Assembly: GCA_948474755.1 (NCBI GenBank)
Contig: CAOLHI010000059.1
Location: 372,001 to 436,000, forward strand
Reading direction: 5' to 3'
DNA: 64,000 bases
Source: Ctenosaura bakeri
Lineage: Eukaryota > Chordata > Lepidosauria > Squamata > Iguanidae
Under the pieces are notes generated by a model. That model was given only the letters and a program-made list of their open reading frames with translations, did not search any database and was not told the origin of the DNA. A program made the translations under genes and the position numbers. Below are positions 12,148 to 24,471 of this stretch, piece by piece. How positions within the stretch are numbered: the first letter of the stretch is position 1; each line of letters begins with the position of its first letter.

Positions 12148-13043
12148 CAGTGGTTCTCAACCTTCCTAATGCCGCGACCCCTTAATACAGTTCCTCATGT
12201 TGTGGTGACCCCCAACCATAAAATTATTTTCTTTATTTGTTTGTTTGTTTGTTTGTTTGTTATTTCCAACATCGAATAGATTGGAAACACTACCCTAAAT
12301 CACTGCTCTGGATAGACTTCTAATGCCTAAAAACTGGTAACCCTCCCCCTTTTTTTAGCACAGAAAGCATCCATCAGTGCCAGAATTAAGGCAGTAGTTC
12401 TAGTTCTGAATGTTAGGTTTCCACAGTTCAAAAAGCCAGTCACTCCCAAAGGCAATGCCGAAACAGCCCACATTTTACATGAGGTGCAGGGAGGAAAGGA
12501 CAAGGAGAGAGGAAAGATGGCGGCAGCATAAGCAGTTGCATTTTGTTTCACTCCCATCCTCCCTCCCTCCCTTAAAGGGAGCACGGCTGCTCAGACGCTC
12601 TCAATACCACGTCGCATGGGCACCCCTTCCTTCCTCCTTTCGTCCCTCTGAGGGCTTGGGAGTGGGGTGCGATACCCACTGTAGCCCCTCAACCACGCTA
12701 CACCCGCGAGCCCCTCTTGGTCTCCCCACCTCTGCCACCCCGCCCAGCAGGGAAAGATGGTGAAACATCCCCACGTGCGCCCAGCACGCCTCCTTTCCCC
12801 TCCTGCCAGTGCGGGGTCTCCTCTCGCCACCTCTGCCCCCCCACCCGGCAGGGAAAGATGGGGAAATGTCCCCACATGCGCCCAGCATGCCTCCTCTCAT
12901 CTCCTCCCAGCGCGGGGTCTCAGAAACAGCGCTCCCATTGGCTTCTTTCAAAACGGGGCAGGGCAGGATAGAGGAGCAGCGACCCCTGTGAAATGGTCAT
13001 TCGACACCCAAAGGGGTCGCGACCCACAGGTTGAGAACTGCTT
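12148..13043. mobile_element. Non-autonomous hAT transposon of the SPIN (Space Invaders) type
   Basis: The left end 'CAGTGGTTCTCAACCTTCC' continuing into 'GCCGCGACCCCTTAATACAG', and the right end 'GGGGTCGCGACCCACAGG' followed by 'TTGAGAACTGCTT', match the known termini of SPIN hAT elements. Flanking 8-bp target duplications TTCTAGAT (12140-12147) and TTCCAGAT (13044-13051) differ by one base, as expected for an old hAT insertion. There is no transposase frame. Only about 100 bp at the left and 80 bp at the right look like SPIN. The interior (about 12300-12960) is unrelated and GC-rich, with a near-100-bp tandem duplication. SPIN elements are known for horizontal transfer among tetrapods. Confidence 0.8.
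12726..12920. repeat. Two-copy GC-rich tandem repeat inside the SPIN-like element
   Basis: Two consecutive units of about 100 bp each begin with 'CCACCTCTGCC', contain 'CAGGGAAAGATGG' and 'CCCCAC(G/A)TGCGCCCAGCA' and end with 'GCGGGGTCTC'. They differ by several substitutions and small indels. The unit is CpG-rich, unlike the AT-rich intron around it. Open frames across it occur in several phases on both strands and are composition artefacts. Confidence 0.7.
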
Positions 13044-13124
13044 TTCCAGATGTTATTGAGCTGCCACTTCTAGTGTTTCTCACCACTGGCTAAGTTGATC
13101 AGAACTTTTGAGACAGAGGCCATT

Positions 13125-13210
13125 TCTCCACCAAACTGTTATAATGTTATTATTTCACTTTCTGGAATCCTGGGGTTTGCAGTTTAGGGGGGGCATTTAG
13201 AATTCTCAGC
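13125..13210. repeat. Half copy of the palindromic 'GGAATCCTGGGGTTTGCAG' MITE
   Basis: 'CTGTTATAATG...TTTCACTTTCTGGAATCCTGGGGTTTGCAGTTTAGG' matches one arm of the MITE copies near the promoter (40924 and 41591). The second arm is missing or unrecognisable. Confidence 0.6.
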
Positions 13211-13939
13211 TCTGGAGCAGACATGCATAAGAGCAAGACATACTGACTTCAAATAGACTTAAACCCAAAATGTAAGTGGGTATAAGACTGTATTTGACTG
13301 GCAAATACAGGTTTAAAATACTTACCATACTAAAAAAAATCCTACATAAATTATTAAAACCGCATCCACCACAATATATTTTAAGGAGGCACCACCCTGG
13401 AAATCTTTATATTAAAGAAAATGGGTACCAAGAAAAGCCTAGCCTTAAGAGTATTTTACTACCAACTGCCACCTTTTAAAAAATTTATCATCGAAACAAT
13501 CTTTCACTGTGTATGTTTATAGCTGCTTCCCTGTCATCATCCATGGAATCCAACAAAAAACATTTTCTAAACACAGACCAAAAACATTAAGCACAGCCCA
13601 TCAATTAAAAAATAAATAAATAAGACATCATTCCTGCTTTATATGGTAAATACTTTCCCATTTAACAGGCACAGGCATTTTTCAGCCTTCTTCAGAGCTG
13701 ACTGCAAGGCTCCTAAATCAATCTCCCCCCATGTTGGAGCAGCGAAAGGCCAATTCCTAAATAACCTTTCTTACATATTTATTTAATTTGCTTTGCTGCA
13801 ATTTTGCTTTATCCCACCTTTCCATTAAACAGACAAAAAAAATCAAAAAACATATCTGGATCAAACAAAAGATTATATCCATTTGAAAGACTGTGTTTCC
13901 CCATACAAATCTTCCAGAGTTTCAAGATCTACAAGGGAA

Positions 13940-14321
13940 AGCTTTCTCTTGGTCCCACCACTACTACAAGCTCTTTTGGTGAGGACATGAGAGAGGGAGA
14001 GGCTTCTTAGTGGCTGCTCCCAACCTCTGCAATTCTGTTCTGAGGAAGACTAGGTTGCCCACCTTCCTGCTTTCATTTCAGCAGCAAGAAAGACCTTTTG
14101 GTTTAAGCAGGCTTTGAATGACTAAGTAGGAAAGCTTTTTTATTGGGATATGTGTGTGTGTGTTTAACTTTTGTATGTCTTTTAAATGATTTTATACCGT
14201 TTAACATAAGGATTTTAATTTTAAAAAAATTATTGTTAACATTTTTTGATTGATTCTCTTTGGCAGCTGTCTTGGGGAAAAGGTGGCATACAAGTGAAAC
14301 AAACAAACAAACAAACAAACG
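13940..14321 (+). repeat. L2-like LINE 3' end with (AAAC)n tail
   Basis: The stretch runs through 'TTTGGGGAAAAGGTGGCATACAAGTGAAAC'-like sequence into eight AAAC-type repeats (14290-14321), the typical end of an L2-family insertion. Upstream sequence to about 13940 has the T-rich 3' UTR feel of the same insertion but cannot be confirmed by eye. Confidence 0.5.
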
Positions 14322-14369
14322 TGCTCAGGAACATTGATCAACACCATTAGAAAAAATAAATTAAACTAT

Positions 14370-14760
14370 AAATGGCTTAGGGAGCTGGGTATGTTTAATC
14401 TGCAGAAGAGAAGGTTAAGAGAGGGCATGATAGCCATGTTTAAATATTTAAAGGGATGTCATATCGAGGAGGGAGGAGGCTTGTTTTCAACTGTTCCAGA
14501 GACTAGCATAAGGAGCAATGGATTCAATCTACAGGAAAAGAGATTCCACCTGAACCTCAGGAAGAACTTCCCGATGGTCAGAACTGTCCGGCAGTGGAAT
14601 ATGTTGCCTCGGAGTGTGGTGGAGTCTCCTTCTTTGGAGGTTAAGCAAAGGCTGGATGGCCATCTGTCAGGAGTGCTTTGATGTGGGTTCCTGCATGGCA
14701 GAAGTTGGACTGGATGGCCCCTGTCATCTCTTCCAACTCTATGATTCCATGATTCTATAA
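14370..14760 (+). mobile_element. CR1 LINE, 3' end with C-terminal ORF2 remnant
   Basis: The translated frame keeps the CR1 reverse-transcriptase tail signature: LFSTVPETS, NGFNLQEKRFHLNLRKNF, RQWNMLP and VESPSLEVKQRLDGHL. The element ends in 'CTATGATTCCATGATTCTAT', the ATTCTATGATTCTAT-type microsatellite that defines CR1 3' ends. It is 5' truncated, lacks the catalytic part and cannot be active. Confidence 0.85.
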
Positions 14761-15027
14761 AACCAGTGAAATTATCACTAACACAATTGTGCCTTGCCCT
14801 GTGGTGATGCCAAAAGACATCAGGGTTGCTATGCATGATGAGCAGAAGATATGGTTACTTCCAGGACAGCAGTGCACTTCTCTAGAAGCCAATCACAGAA
14901 GCATACAGGAAGTAATTGTATTGTCTTCCCCCAGTATCACCATTACTGGTATCACTATTTGAAATGCTTACTGAGATGGTATGAGGCAAAAGCAGCCCCT
15001 GTGTAACAAATTATAGATGTCCAAGTG

Positions 15028-15223
15028 TTGGACCTAGACACTGGGACACCAGGGTTTGAATTCCTGCTCTGCCATGAAAATCTATAGGGTAACTTTAGAA
15101 AAGTCACATTCTCTCAGCCTCAGATGAAGACAGTGGCAATCCCTGAAGAAATATTGCCAAGAAAACTCTGTGATAGGGTTGCCATAAATTGGAAATGACT
15201 TGAGGGCGCACAACAACAACAAA
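15028..15223 (+). repeat. tRNA-derived SINE with Bov-B-like tail
   Basis: A degenerate B box 'GGGTTTGAATTCC' is followed by 'GTCACATTCTCTCAGCCTCAG', 'TTGCCAAGAAAACTC', 'GGGTTGCCATAAATTGG' and an (ACA)n tail. The order matches the better copy at 54702. Confidence 0.7.
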
Positions 15224-15849
15224 CATAGATATCAACTAAAGCACTCTTAGAAAACCTCTTAGCCTTCGGATACTATCACTGGAGAATTAGCAAGGCACTA
15301 CACTAAAGTAGTACACTGTTAAAGTGGGTCAAGATAATAAGCGAGATGGGCTGGGACCTTACTTCAGGCCCAAATACTTGGACACAGGAGAACAGATGTG
15401 TTTGTTCAGAAGTGAAGTTTGTCACAAGAGCTCAATTAGGTTCTGCTCTTAGTAACTGGAGCAACACCACCACAGAAATAAAACAGACCACACTGGATTG
15501 ATATATTAATGAAAAGAATGTTGTGGGCACATGACTTTTATACCTATCACAACTCTCCATTTTTGCTTAATCTACAATTTCATCTTCCACCTGTCGTCTA
15601 ATCCGTGTTTTTATCTTCTCCCTGTGGGGCATTCCTTATTCAGAGCCATTCTGCAATAGTTATGGCCTGTGGTTTTTGGACTAAAGGAATGTTGTTGTTA
15701 TGCCTACGCTTACCACCACCACCACCCCCGCCAGCAATCTCTAAGAAAATGAAAGATTGTGCAATTTCAGTGTGAAAACTCCCTGAAGAAAATCTGAAAC
15801 ACAGTTTCCCTTTTTATTGCAGAGATGGAGAACACATGAACAACCAGGC

Positions 15850-15935
15850 GTTACTGAGCTGCAACTCCCCTCAAGCCTAGCCAGCACAGTTTAAAGTGAG
15901 GGATGATGAGAATGAGAGTTCAACAACATCTGTAT
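15850..15935. repeat. Decayed palindromic MITE fragment
   Basis: 'GAGCTGCAACTCCCCTCAAGCCTAGCCAGCAC' followed by 'GATGAGAATGAGAGTTCAACAACATCTG' gives two partly complementary arms like the copies at 18135 and 59855. No coding sequence is present. Confidence 0.45.
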
Positions 15936-18134
15936 AGCCACATGTCCCCCCATCTCTTCTGGGCAGTATTGAATTAAGAAGTGAAAACCACTCTGTAGTC
16001 CAGTGATTTTTAATCTTGATTGGGTCACACATCCCTATGAGAATCTGAAAAAAGCTACTGGCTCCTTTCACAGAAAAAAAATGCACATAGACACACAAAA
16101 ATTGCTCACAATTTATTACATGGATTCACTAATCTGTAACAAAACAGTTAAGATGTACACATGAAAACACAACACTTATACCTTTCAATGAAAAATACAT
16201 AATAAAAGGAAAGGAATGGGGGGGAGATCAATTTTTGCCCTACTGAAGTATACCCATGAAACCAGTCGCTGACCCCAAGTTAAGAAATCTTTGGTAGTCA
16301 TTGGGTAGGGACACTGCAGAACTGAATACCCATATATCCCATTGATGTATTTCTGTGTCAGATTTTTAGCCACATCTGGCTGCTATTCAAGAAATCCTTT
16401 TACAGCTTTCTAAAAGCTGGCATCCCTTAAGAAACCATTATAGCAGTCTTATAAGCAGGTAAAATGATGGGTCAAAGGGGAAGGAACTGGATCAAGGGGA
16501 GGGAAAGTTGGATCTTGGTAAGAAGAGAGAAAAAGCAGGAGCCAAAGTACTGGGAAGAGAAGCTAGAGCCTTTTGCCACACATGTACTAGTATACATACA
16601 TGGCATACTGAAGAACTCTTACTTCCTTTTAAAAAAATACAATATAGAAGAGCTACTAACAAATGTTCTGCTAAACCTGTGTTCCTAGTAATCAAAACAG
16701 TTTAAAATATTATTTTAAAAATACAACAAGCTTCAGAAACCACATTGCCCATAAGTGGGACTTTCTGTACAACTATCAGCTTTTCCAGCTGTGCTAATGA
16801 ATATTCAATAAGCCCACTGTAAACATCCTCTTGGAGGATACGAGTCCTCCTTTGCCAAGGACAGCCCCACTAAAAGCAATGAGGCTTTTTTTTCTCCTTC
16901 TTCTCCTTTTAAATTAATTTTTTTAAAAACCGCAGAAGCAGAACAATGCAAAGGAAAGGAACTTGGCTGGTTTCGAACTCTTTGAGAGAATACCAAAATC
17001 GTGTGCTGGGAACTGCAATTATAATATACAAGCAGGAAAGTGTGATAAATTCAAGGCTGCTGTTTGTACAGTGGAGAAAGAGCCTGGGAACAAAGTTATT
17101 TCACTATTTGTATTTTCAGGCAGATGCATCTAAAAGCAAGTACAAAATTTCCATCACTTTATAGGAAATCTCCTATATCTGGAAATGCAAAACTGAGAAA
17201 TAAAAACCTGCTGTTCTATTCAAGATGATTTTTTTAAAAAATCAGCAAACTGGGCTTCTGTTTTAAAAAGCTTTGCTCCGCCCCTGAAGACTTTTTAGAC
17301 TCCATTACAGTTGGAAGAAAGGGAAAAGATAATGTAAACCAGCAAGCCTATAAAAGCAGTTCAAGCTATGGTACACATCAAAAACCAAACTTGCTACTCA
17401 TGACTAAAAAGGGGAAGCCGGCCCCTTCAGAGTCAATGAGTATACTACACAGCTCCAGATGACATTCCCACACCTTCAGGGCCCAACTGCAGTAACTTAC
17501 AGAATCACTGAGTTTACGCTCTTGCTCTATACCTACTTGAGTCTTGTGGGAGATTCTTGCAGTTGTGGTCTAGAAAAAGTAACTTTTTCAAGCCATACAG
17601 GATTATACCATAGTGCTGCATGACAGCACTTACATCAAAGAGTGGTAGGTTGTATGTGGCTGTTACGACAGATGCTGACCACATTTTGTTATTATGCTAC
17701 TACGCTGGCCTTATTAACATGTTACGAAAGCTAAAATGGGCAGGGCTACAACTATACATACAAGGAACTGAGGAGGGTATATAAAAGTAGGCATAATATG
17801 GAGAAAAAAAATGAGAGGTTTGTTTTTGTTCTTTTGGATAATACTGCAACATAGCATCTTCCAGTTGAAGAGACTAGTGTGAGATTTGGGACAGACAAAA
17901 GGAAATACCTCTTTAAATGCAGCATGTAATTAAACTATCACAAGCTGTGGTTATGGCCAGTAGTTCAGGGCCAAATTTGATATGGAACTATAACTATAAT
18001 TAGCACTTGCACAAAAGGGTTTGTTTTAGAGTAAACAGTAGGTGTTTGCAATAGTTTTGGTCAACTGAACTACTTAAGTGGGCAGGCCATCAGAAGTTGT
18101 TGAGAGCATTTAACAATTACGTTAAACATTAACG

Positions 18135-18265
18135 CTGGCCATCCGCAGCCTAGTGCTTCCTAGATGTGTTGGAATACAACTCCTACCATTCCTAGCCAGC
18201 ACTGACCATTCATGCTGACCGGAGATAATGGGAGTTGCAGCTCTAAATTCGTAGAGAGCACCAGT
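18135..18265. repeat. Palindromic MITE, decayed full-length copy
   Basis: Left arm 'TGTTGGAATACAACTCCTACC' and right arm 'GATAATGGGAGTTGCAGCTC' are partly complementary, with 'AGCCAGCACTGACCATTCATGCTGACC' between them. This is a common non-autonomous DNA transposon type of squamates. Arms have diverged strongly. Confidence 0.5.
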
Positions 18266-18612
18266 GTGTAGAAGGGCTCTGTATCCAAGTCCATTGTGAT
18301 TGCTAGTATCATAAAGATAAATGATGGGAGATGCATGTTTTATTAAAAGCTAAATTAGGTGACACTGGGATACATTGTGACTGCTTTAGAGCCAGAAAGT
18401 TTGGCTCACCCTCTTCTTCACTGTGGTCTACTCTGCCAAGTTACTAGCCCCCAACACAAGAAAACCTGAAGATGCATTCCCAAAAGGATAAAAAAGGTTA
18501 ACTACAGAATGGGACCTAACAAAACCGCAAGATCTGGACTGGTTTTTCATATGTTGCTATTTGCCATCAAGTCAATTAAACTTACGGCAATTCTATGAAT
18601 GAGAAAATGTCA

Positions 18613-18750
18613 AGAGTGGAATATTCAGTGGCATATGCTGCCTCGGAGTGTGGTAGAGTCTCCTTCTTTGGAGGTTTTTAAGCAGAGGCTGGATGGCCAT
18701 CTGTTGGGAATGCTTTGATGGGTGTCCCTGCAACTCTATGATTCTATAAG
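18613..18750 (+). mobile_element. CR1 LINE, short 3' end
   Basis: 'GCTGCCTCGGAGTGTGGTAG', 'TTCTTTGGAGGTTTTTAAGC' and the terminal 'CAACTCTATGATTCTATAAG' match the last third of the copy at 14370-14760. It is strongly 5' truncated. Confidence 0.8.
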
Positions 18751-19261
18751 AGCCCCAGTCATCAAAAGGTCTCTAAAGGTCCTGCAAACTCAGGGCTGTG
18801 GCTTCTCTGACTCAATCAATCCACCTTTACTGTGGCATTCCGCTCTTCCTACTACCTTGTGCTTTCCTAAGTATTATCGTTTTTTCCTATGAATCCTGCT
18901 GTTACATGATATGCCCAGATATGACAGCCTCAGTTTAGTCATCTTGGCCTCTAGTCAAAATCCAGACCTCTCACAGCTGATTAATTTTCTGTGCTTAAAG
19001 CCAAACTGAACACATCAGCAGTAGATGGATGCATTGGAATCAGCCCCTACAAAATACCTGGTCTGAAGGACATTTAAACACAGCATAATTGGAGGGTAGG
19101 GGCTTGAAATGAACCTTTACCATGTTACTACCCCCCCACACACACACAAATCTTAAAAAATAACTTTTCTTTAAAATTTATGAGACTATGTAAAGTTTTA
19201 AGATATAAAGGAATTCTGCAGTACCTTTGGGACTGAAAGAAATTTCTAGCATAAGTTTTTG

Positions 19262-19293
19262 TTTGTTTGATTGATTGATTGATTGATTGATTT
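19262..19293. repeat. (TTGA)n microsatellite
   Basis: A GTTT start leads into seven GATT repeats. It is a simple tetranucleotide run. Confidence 0.8.
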
Positions 19294-20649
19294 TGGATTC
19301 CAGTTCAATCAAAGTCAACAGACTTCACATTTAACCCATGACTAGCTTGTCTGGTAGATTCCTGGTTAGCTGACCCGCATTTCTGAAATAATTCCTCTTG
19401 TAACTTTAATGAAGTAATAAGTGACCTGAGCATCACAGCCTAAATATTATGAAATAAAGCCAGTGTAATAATTGACCAAAGTCCATGCTTCCTTACTTAG
19501 AAGGTCTATCTCACACTTGGAAAAATCACGTTTTGAAATTTGCACATGGGCCCTATTCCTATTTCCTCAGCTGTAAATTCCATTATTTTTAACATGTTTT
19601 CTCTCAAGTAAGTATGTAGAGGATTATGTCCTTCAGTTATACTACCTTGAATTGTTTACTTCATCTAATGTACATTCAATGAACTGTTGTTCATGTCTTA
19701 ACTAACGGTCTATGTCACAATTTTGATGATTTTTGGTGGCCACAACAGTGTTCTGACATTGTTTCTAAATTCAAAAACCAGAATCTGACTTTTGTGTATT
19801 CTTTAACCTTTACAAAACAGCAATTGCCCAGATATTTTACTGTTATTAACAATACATAAAATTACGCAAGTATTTTCTTTATAAAAGCTTTTCTAAATAA
19901 AATGTTTATTTTAAGCAAAGAACAAGTCTTTGAAGTTAAATGAGGTAATAAAAAGGAAAAAGATTAAAAATGCTCTGGTGAAGTTGGAAAGCTGGGTCCA
20001 GAAAATAGTAAGTGTTGTACTGCCCTCATTACTGGTGCTACTTAACTCCCCTTTGCTTCATCTGTTATATAACTGTGACTTCTCTTACAGCTAGAGTCCT
20101 GTTCACTTTTTCATGGCAAACTCCGCTTTCTTACATATGTAGTTACCCATAAAAGTTTATTATGGGACTGAAATTTTAACTGCAAGCTCTCAGGCTATAA
20201 GGAGCTATTTTAAAATGGAGAGCTGAGGTCCAATTTTAACCACTAGTCCATAAGAGGTAACTAAGGGTTATAGGCAGGCTGCATCCATGCTGGCACATGG
20301 AGTCAATGTATAGTCAAATTGAACAACACATGTAAGTCAAATTTTTCAGGACAATTTTTTTGCCCCCACTGAGAAGCTTTTCAGCACCCTGATCTAGTGC
20401 TACAACCCCATATGACCAGTACTTACATGGAAGACTGTTTTTGCATTCCAATCGTGTCCACTTGATGGGATACCTTTTTGTTCTAGCCTTGATCTATGGT
20501 TGCCAGGGTACATCAACAGATGGTATTTTTGTTAATTATTAAAATATTTCTTTCTTGCTCTACAACCAGACATCTCAGGGGTATATGGACTACAGCTGAC
20601 ATGCTGTTACTGGCATAAGCAGATGTACGTCAACCTGATACCTGTGTAT

Positions 20650-20692
20650 GTCTTTTTTTGTTGTTGTTGTTGTTGTTGATGATGATGATGAT
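20650..20692. repeat. (TTG)n(ATG)n compound microsatellite
   Basis: Repeats of TTG give way directly to repeats of GAT. The short open frames over it are low-complexity artefacts. Confidence 0.85.
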
Positions 20693-20816
20693 AAAGAACT
20701 TGGCACTCCCTTCCTCCCTTCGCACCAACCAAAGCCCCCTCAGATTTACTGCAGAGCTACTGCAGGCTTCCTCGACATACTCATTCCATGTCTGGTGCAG
20801 GACAGAGAGGGAATCA

Positions 20817-20957
20817 GAGAAGTGTCTGGCTATGTCCCCGTAACCAGAGGCAAAATGAATACATCTTTCACTGACACCTCCACAGATCCTCTGCAGACCT
20901 CAGCAAACAACATAATCATTTTGTTTCTGACTATGGGGACATAACCAGATGCTTCTC
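20817..20957. repeat. Inverted repeat (fold-back element)
   Basis: An arm at about 20817-20859 containing 'GGCTATGTCCCCGTAACCAG' pairs with an arm at about 20915-20957 containing 'CTGACTATGGGGACATAACC'. The arms are near 42 bp, imperfect, and separated by a ~55-bp loop. It may be the core of a longer fold-back transposon because the outer flanks also show weak complementarity. The family is not recognised. Confidence 0.6.
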
Positions 20958-23257
20958 CAAACCTTCTCTCCTCACCAGGCACGGAAAGGTCTGAGGCAGG
21001 AGTGTACGGTAAGTAAAGGAGGAGGTGAAGCATAGTTCTGCAGGTGGAACTACTACACAATATAGGATTCTGGTCAAGAAAAAATATCTTTAAAACAATT
21101 ACACAACAACTTTAAAACAATTATAAAGCAATTAAAGCTGGTCTACATAATTAAAATGGAGCAAAAGAAGAGACAAAACCCATAATCCAACAAGCAAGAA
21201 CCAAAACACTGGAACTCTAAAATATGAGCAGTCTGACTAGATGATACTCTGGATGCCTCATTAAAGCATTAGATCTCAGCTAAATTTATCCTTCTTCTCC
21301 TCTTAATAAGCATACAAAATCATCATGGCTATGACTGCAACATGCAGTCCAAAACAATCACAAGTTACTTTCTCGTGTTAATTAGCATACAGGGCATGTG
21401 CTTTTACTAGCTGTGTTATCGTTAAGGGTATTTTCTCCTACACAGAGAAACATAGAAAGCTACAGTATACTGAGTCATATCCATGATTCAGGATATCTCT
21501 GTTTCACTTACAGTTTCTATAGTCAATGTCAATGACGGTCCGGATCTTCAGACACCGATTTGCCCCAGCTTTACTCAGGGACACCTCAGGTTGAGCCTGG
21601 GACCTTCTGCATGTAAACCATGTGGTCTACCACTTTGTTAAAATTCACACATGAAACAAAACTTTATCCAGAATGATTGATTGATGAAATTTGTACACTG
21701 CCTCCAACTGACCAATCGTATGCTGATAAACTAGTGATATTAGTACACAATTTCTCTGAGCAGTTAGTTGGACAAACTACATAGAGGGTTAATTTCTGTG
21801 GTGTAGGTGCTGTTCAAAATTTCAAAATCTTAACTTACATGTTTTAATATTATTCACTGCACAATTGATTTCAATTGCAACAGATTTACTGTTCCATGAT
21901 CCATGAACATTACAATGTTTCATTTCAGAATACAAACTAGAGTTTGGAAAACATTTTTGGGCTATAATTTTCAGAAAATCCTACTGTGGCCACTGACCAC
22001 AGTCACTGGTGGTTTCTGGGAGCTGTGCTCACAAAAAGTAACTTTTCCAAGTTGTGGTATAAACTTATTGCCTCTTTGAAAACTGGCAGTGTTCAATTCA
22101 AATGTATGCATTAAGAGTTTAAACTACTGCTCGAAAGATTTTAAGGCATACCAAATCAAAATCAAAGACTTAAAATAGTTGAGGGTATTATTTAGAAACC
22201 TACAGACAGCTTGTATGAACATCAGCTGAAAAATAAAAAGGGAGCTAAATGCCAACAAGAGACTGAATTAACTAACCCAGCAGGTTTCCCAACAGACAAC
22301 ATGGGTGAGAGAAGGTCAAGAGTGATCTTGCCATTTATCAAATGTATGTCTAAACTAATTATTCAGTTCAGCTAAGCTGCCTTTCAACCTGTGTATGCAG
22401 TCAAACCTCCCATCATTAGGGTTAACTTCATTAGGACTTATCCTACAGCAGGAATGCGGATCAGGTTTAAAAGCCATTCTTGAGACACAGCACATTCCAT
22501 ACTACGTACATGACACAGAATTACTACAAGTTGCTGCTTAGTATGCTCACAAAGTATCGTTCCCATATGAAAGTGACAAGGAAATGTAACCTCTTGGCAT
22601 GTAGTCCATGCCCTCCCACAAAGGGTAATATTTGGCCTAAGCCTAATGTCCACACTGTCCAACCCTCTATTGATAAAATGCATGTGCATTAATGTGTACC
22701 GTGTATGAAAAGTACACACTGTGACTACATTGCCAGTTCTCTGTACTCAAAGTATTTGGCTATGCTCCACATATTGAAGCTAAAGAAAATCCTGAATGCC
22801 CAGATCCTTTAGGCACCAAGAAGTGATTGTATCTAGAAAATATGAAATGTTTTCTAGACAATGCTCCAATTACATGTGCACCAACATTTTGTGATCCAAG
22901 TTGATACTTTTAGAAGACTACAAAAGAGGATCATGACTGGCTAAAAGGTGGGTCAAGTCAGGAGATGAAGCTTGCGGGATTTTTGCGAAGAACTCTGAGT
23001 TTCTTTTCCTACAATTTAAGACCAGTTCCACATATTCAGTGATACACATTATACAATGAGGATAACAGGTTTAGAAATTATTTAGACCCACAGTTTAGTG
23101 AAGGAAACCTGTGGAAAGTACTACATCATAATCAACTAAATAAACAGAAGTCACTGTTCATTTCCTCTAGTACTGTAGTACTATAGTTGGAGAAGCTCTT
23201 ATACTTGATCCTAAAGTCAATTGCAAAAAGAGGAAGGGAGAGCTTTCTTTGGCCACC

Positions 23258-23335
23258 TGTCATGTTATTTATTTATTATATTCATATGCCACCTTTCTCC
23301 CAGAATGGGACCTAAAGTGGCTTCCAAGTGTTCAA
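23258..23335 (-). repeat. L2-type 3' end
   Basis: 'TTATTTATTATATTCATATGCCACCTTTCTCCCAGAATGGGACC' is the reverse complement of the L2-like terminus also seen at 7195. Confidence 0.6.
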
Positions 23336-24471
23336 ATATACACCAGAAGGCCTGCAAGGTTCCTGCGTAGGCAGCTCATACACAGTACCAAAGGTAATCC
23401 AGAAGCTCCATTTTCCATATATTTTGCCAGTCTACAGAAAGTGAACATCAAAGCTTTTCATTGACAACAATCTAAATTCCAATTAGAAAATGCACAATTA
23501 TTTCATGCTTTTTGACCGGGAGGAAACCCTAGCTAGCCACAGATAGCCAGAAGAGAAGCGGCTATTTGAAATCAAAGAAGTAGATTGGATTGGACTGGAT
23601 TTTCAGGATTCTAATAGCAGCTTTAAAAAAAAAAAATTACAAGCTACATTGCAGAGCTTGTTAACAATAAGCAGGCTCATTCTGCAATGACTCATGCTAC
23701 TTTGTAGCACTTTACAATAGAACACAGTCATATCGCAATCTGTGTTGATAGTTCTGGGACTGTAGTGACTAAACCTGGCAACAAATCTGATACGGCAATA
23801 AGCAATGGCAAGCTTACAACAAACATACGCCAGTGTGCAAATATGATTTATTATTTGCATAATAGCAGTGCCTCAAGGCTGCTTTCGGGATTGGGGTCTC
23901 ATCAATTACAGTGCAAACAAAAATTAAAACAATCTTAGAGGACAAACTGTCAAGCTATCAGCTGATCAACACTTGCAAAAGTACTAAATAATCTTCAAAA
24001 TTACACTGTATTACAGTTAGCTGTAATGGATTTTCTAGTTGTTAGTCAAACTAACGGACTGGAATGTATAAATAATTCTAAATGCCAAGCTATTTAAAGA
24101 TCCTGGAGGTGTGTTAGATACCAGTCCTGTATCTAGGGGTTTTTGCACTATTTTGAGCCTCTGTTGTCTCTGCACTTTATACTTCCACAAATGATATTGT
24201 TTTCAGTTCAAAACCCAGTTAAGTGAAATCTTAATCCAACAAACATTCACCGAATTCAGGCCTTGGTTTTAGCCAAGTTGGAATACAATTAGTCAAAAGC
24301 TGACTTTACTAAAATGCGTTGATATACAATTGTAATTGCTGGAAATTTTGTAAAAGCATTTCAAATAAGGATGCCTGTATGGCAAAAAGATAGCCATAAA
24401 GATGTTGTGAGGGAAGGGAATGAGAATAATTGTAGCTGCTGTGTGACCAATGTTTTTAACACATGATCCAA

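Noticed and set aside
12327..13059. Overlapping open frames in the GC-rich segment at 12.3-13.06 kb
   Set aside because: They lie inside a SPIN-like transposon and its tandem duplication, and open in many phases at once.
14334..14681. A 115-codon frame as a possible gene
   Set aside because: It is the C-terminal remnant of CR1 ORF2 in a 5'-truncated LINE, without the catalytic region.
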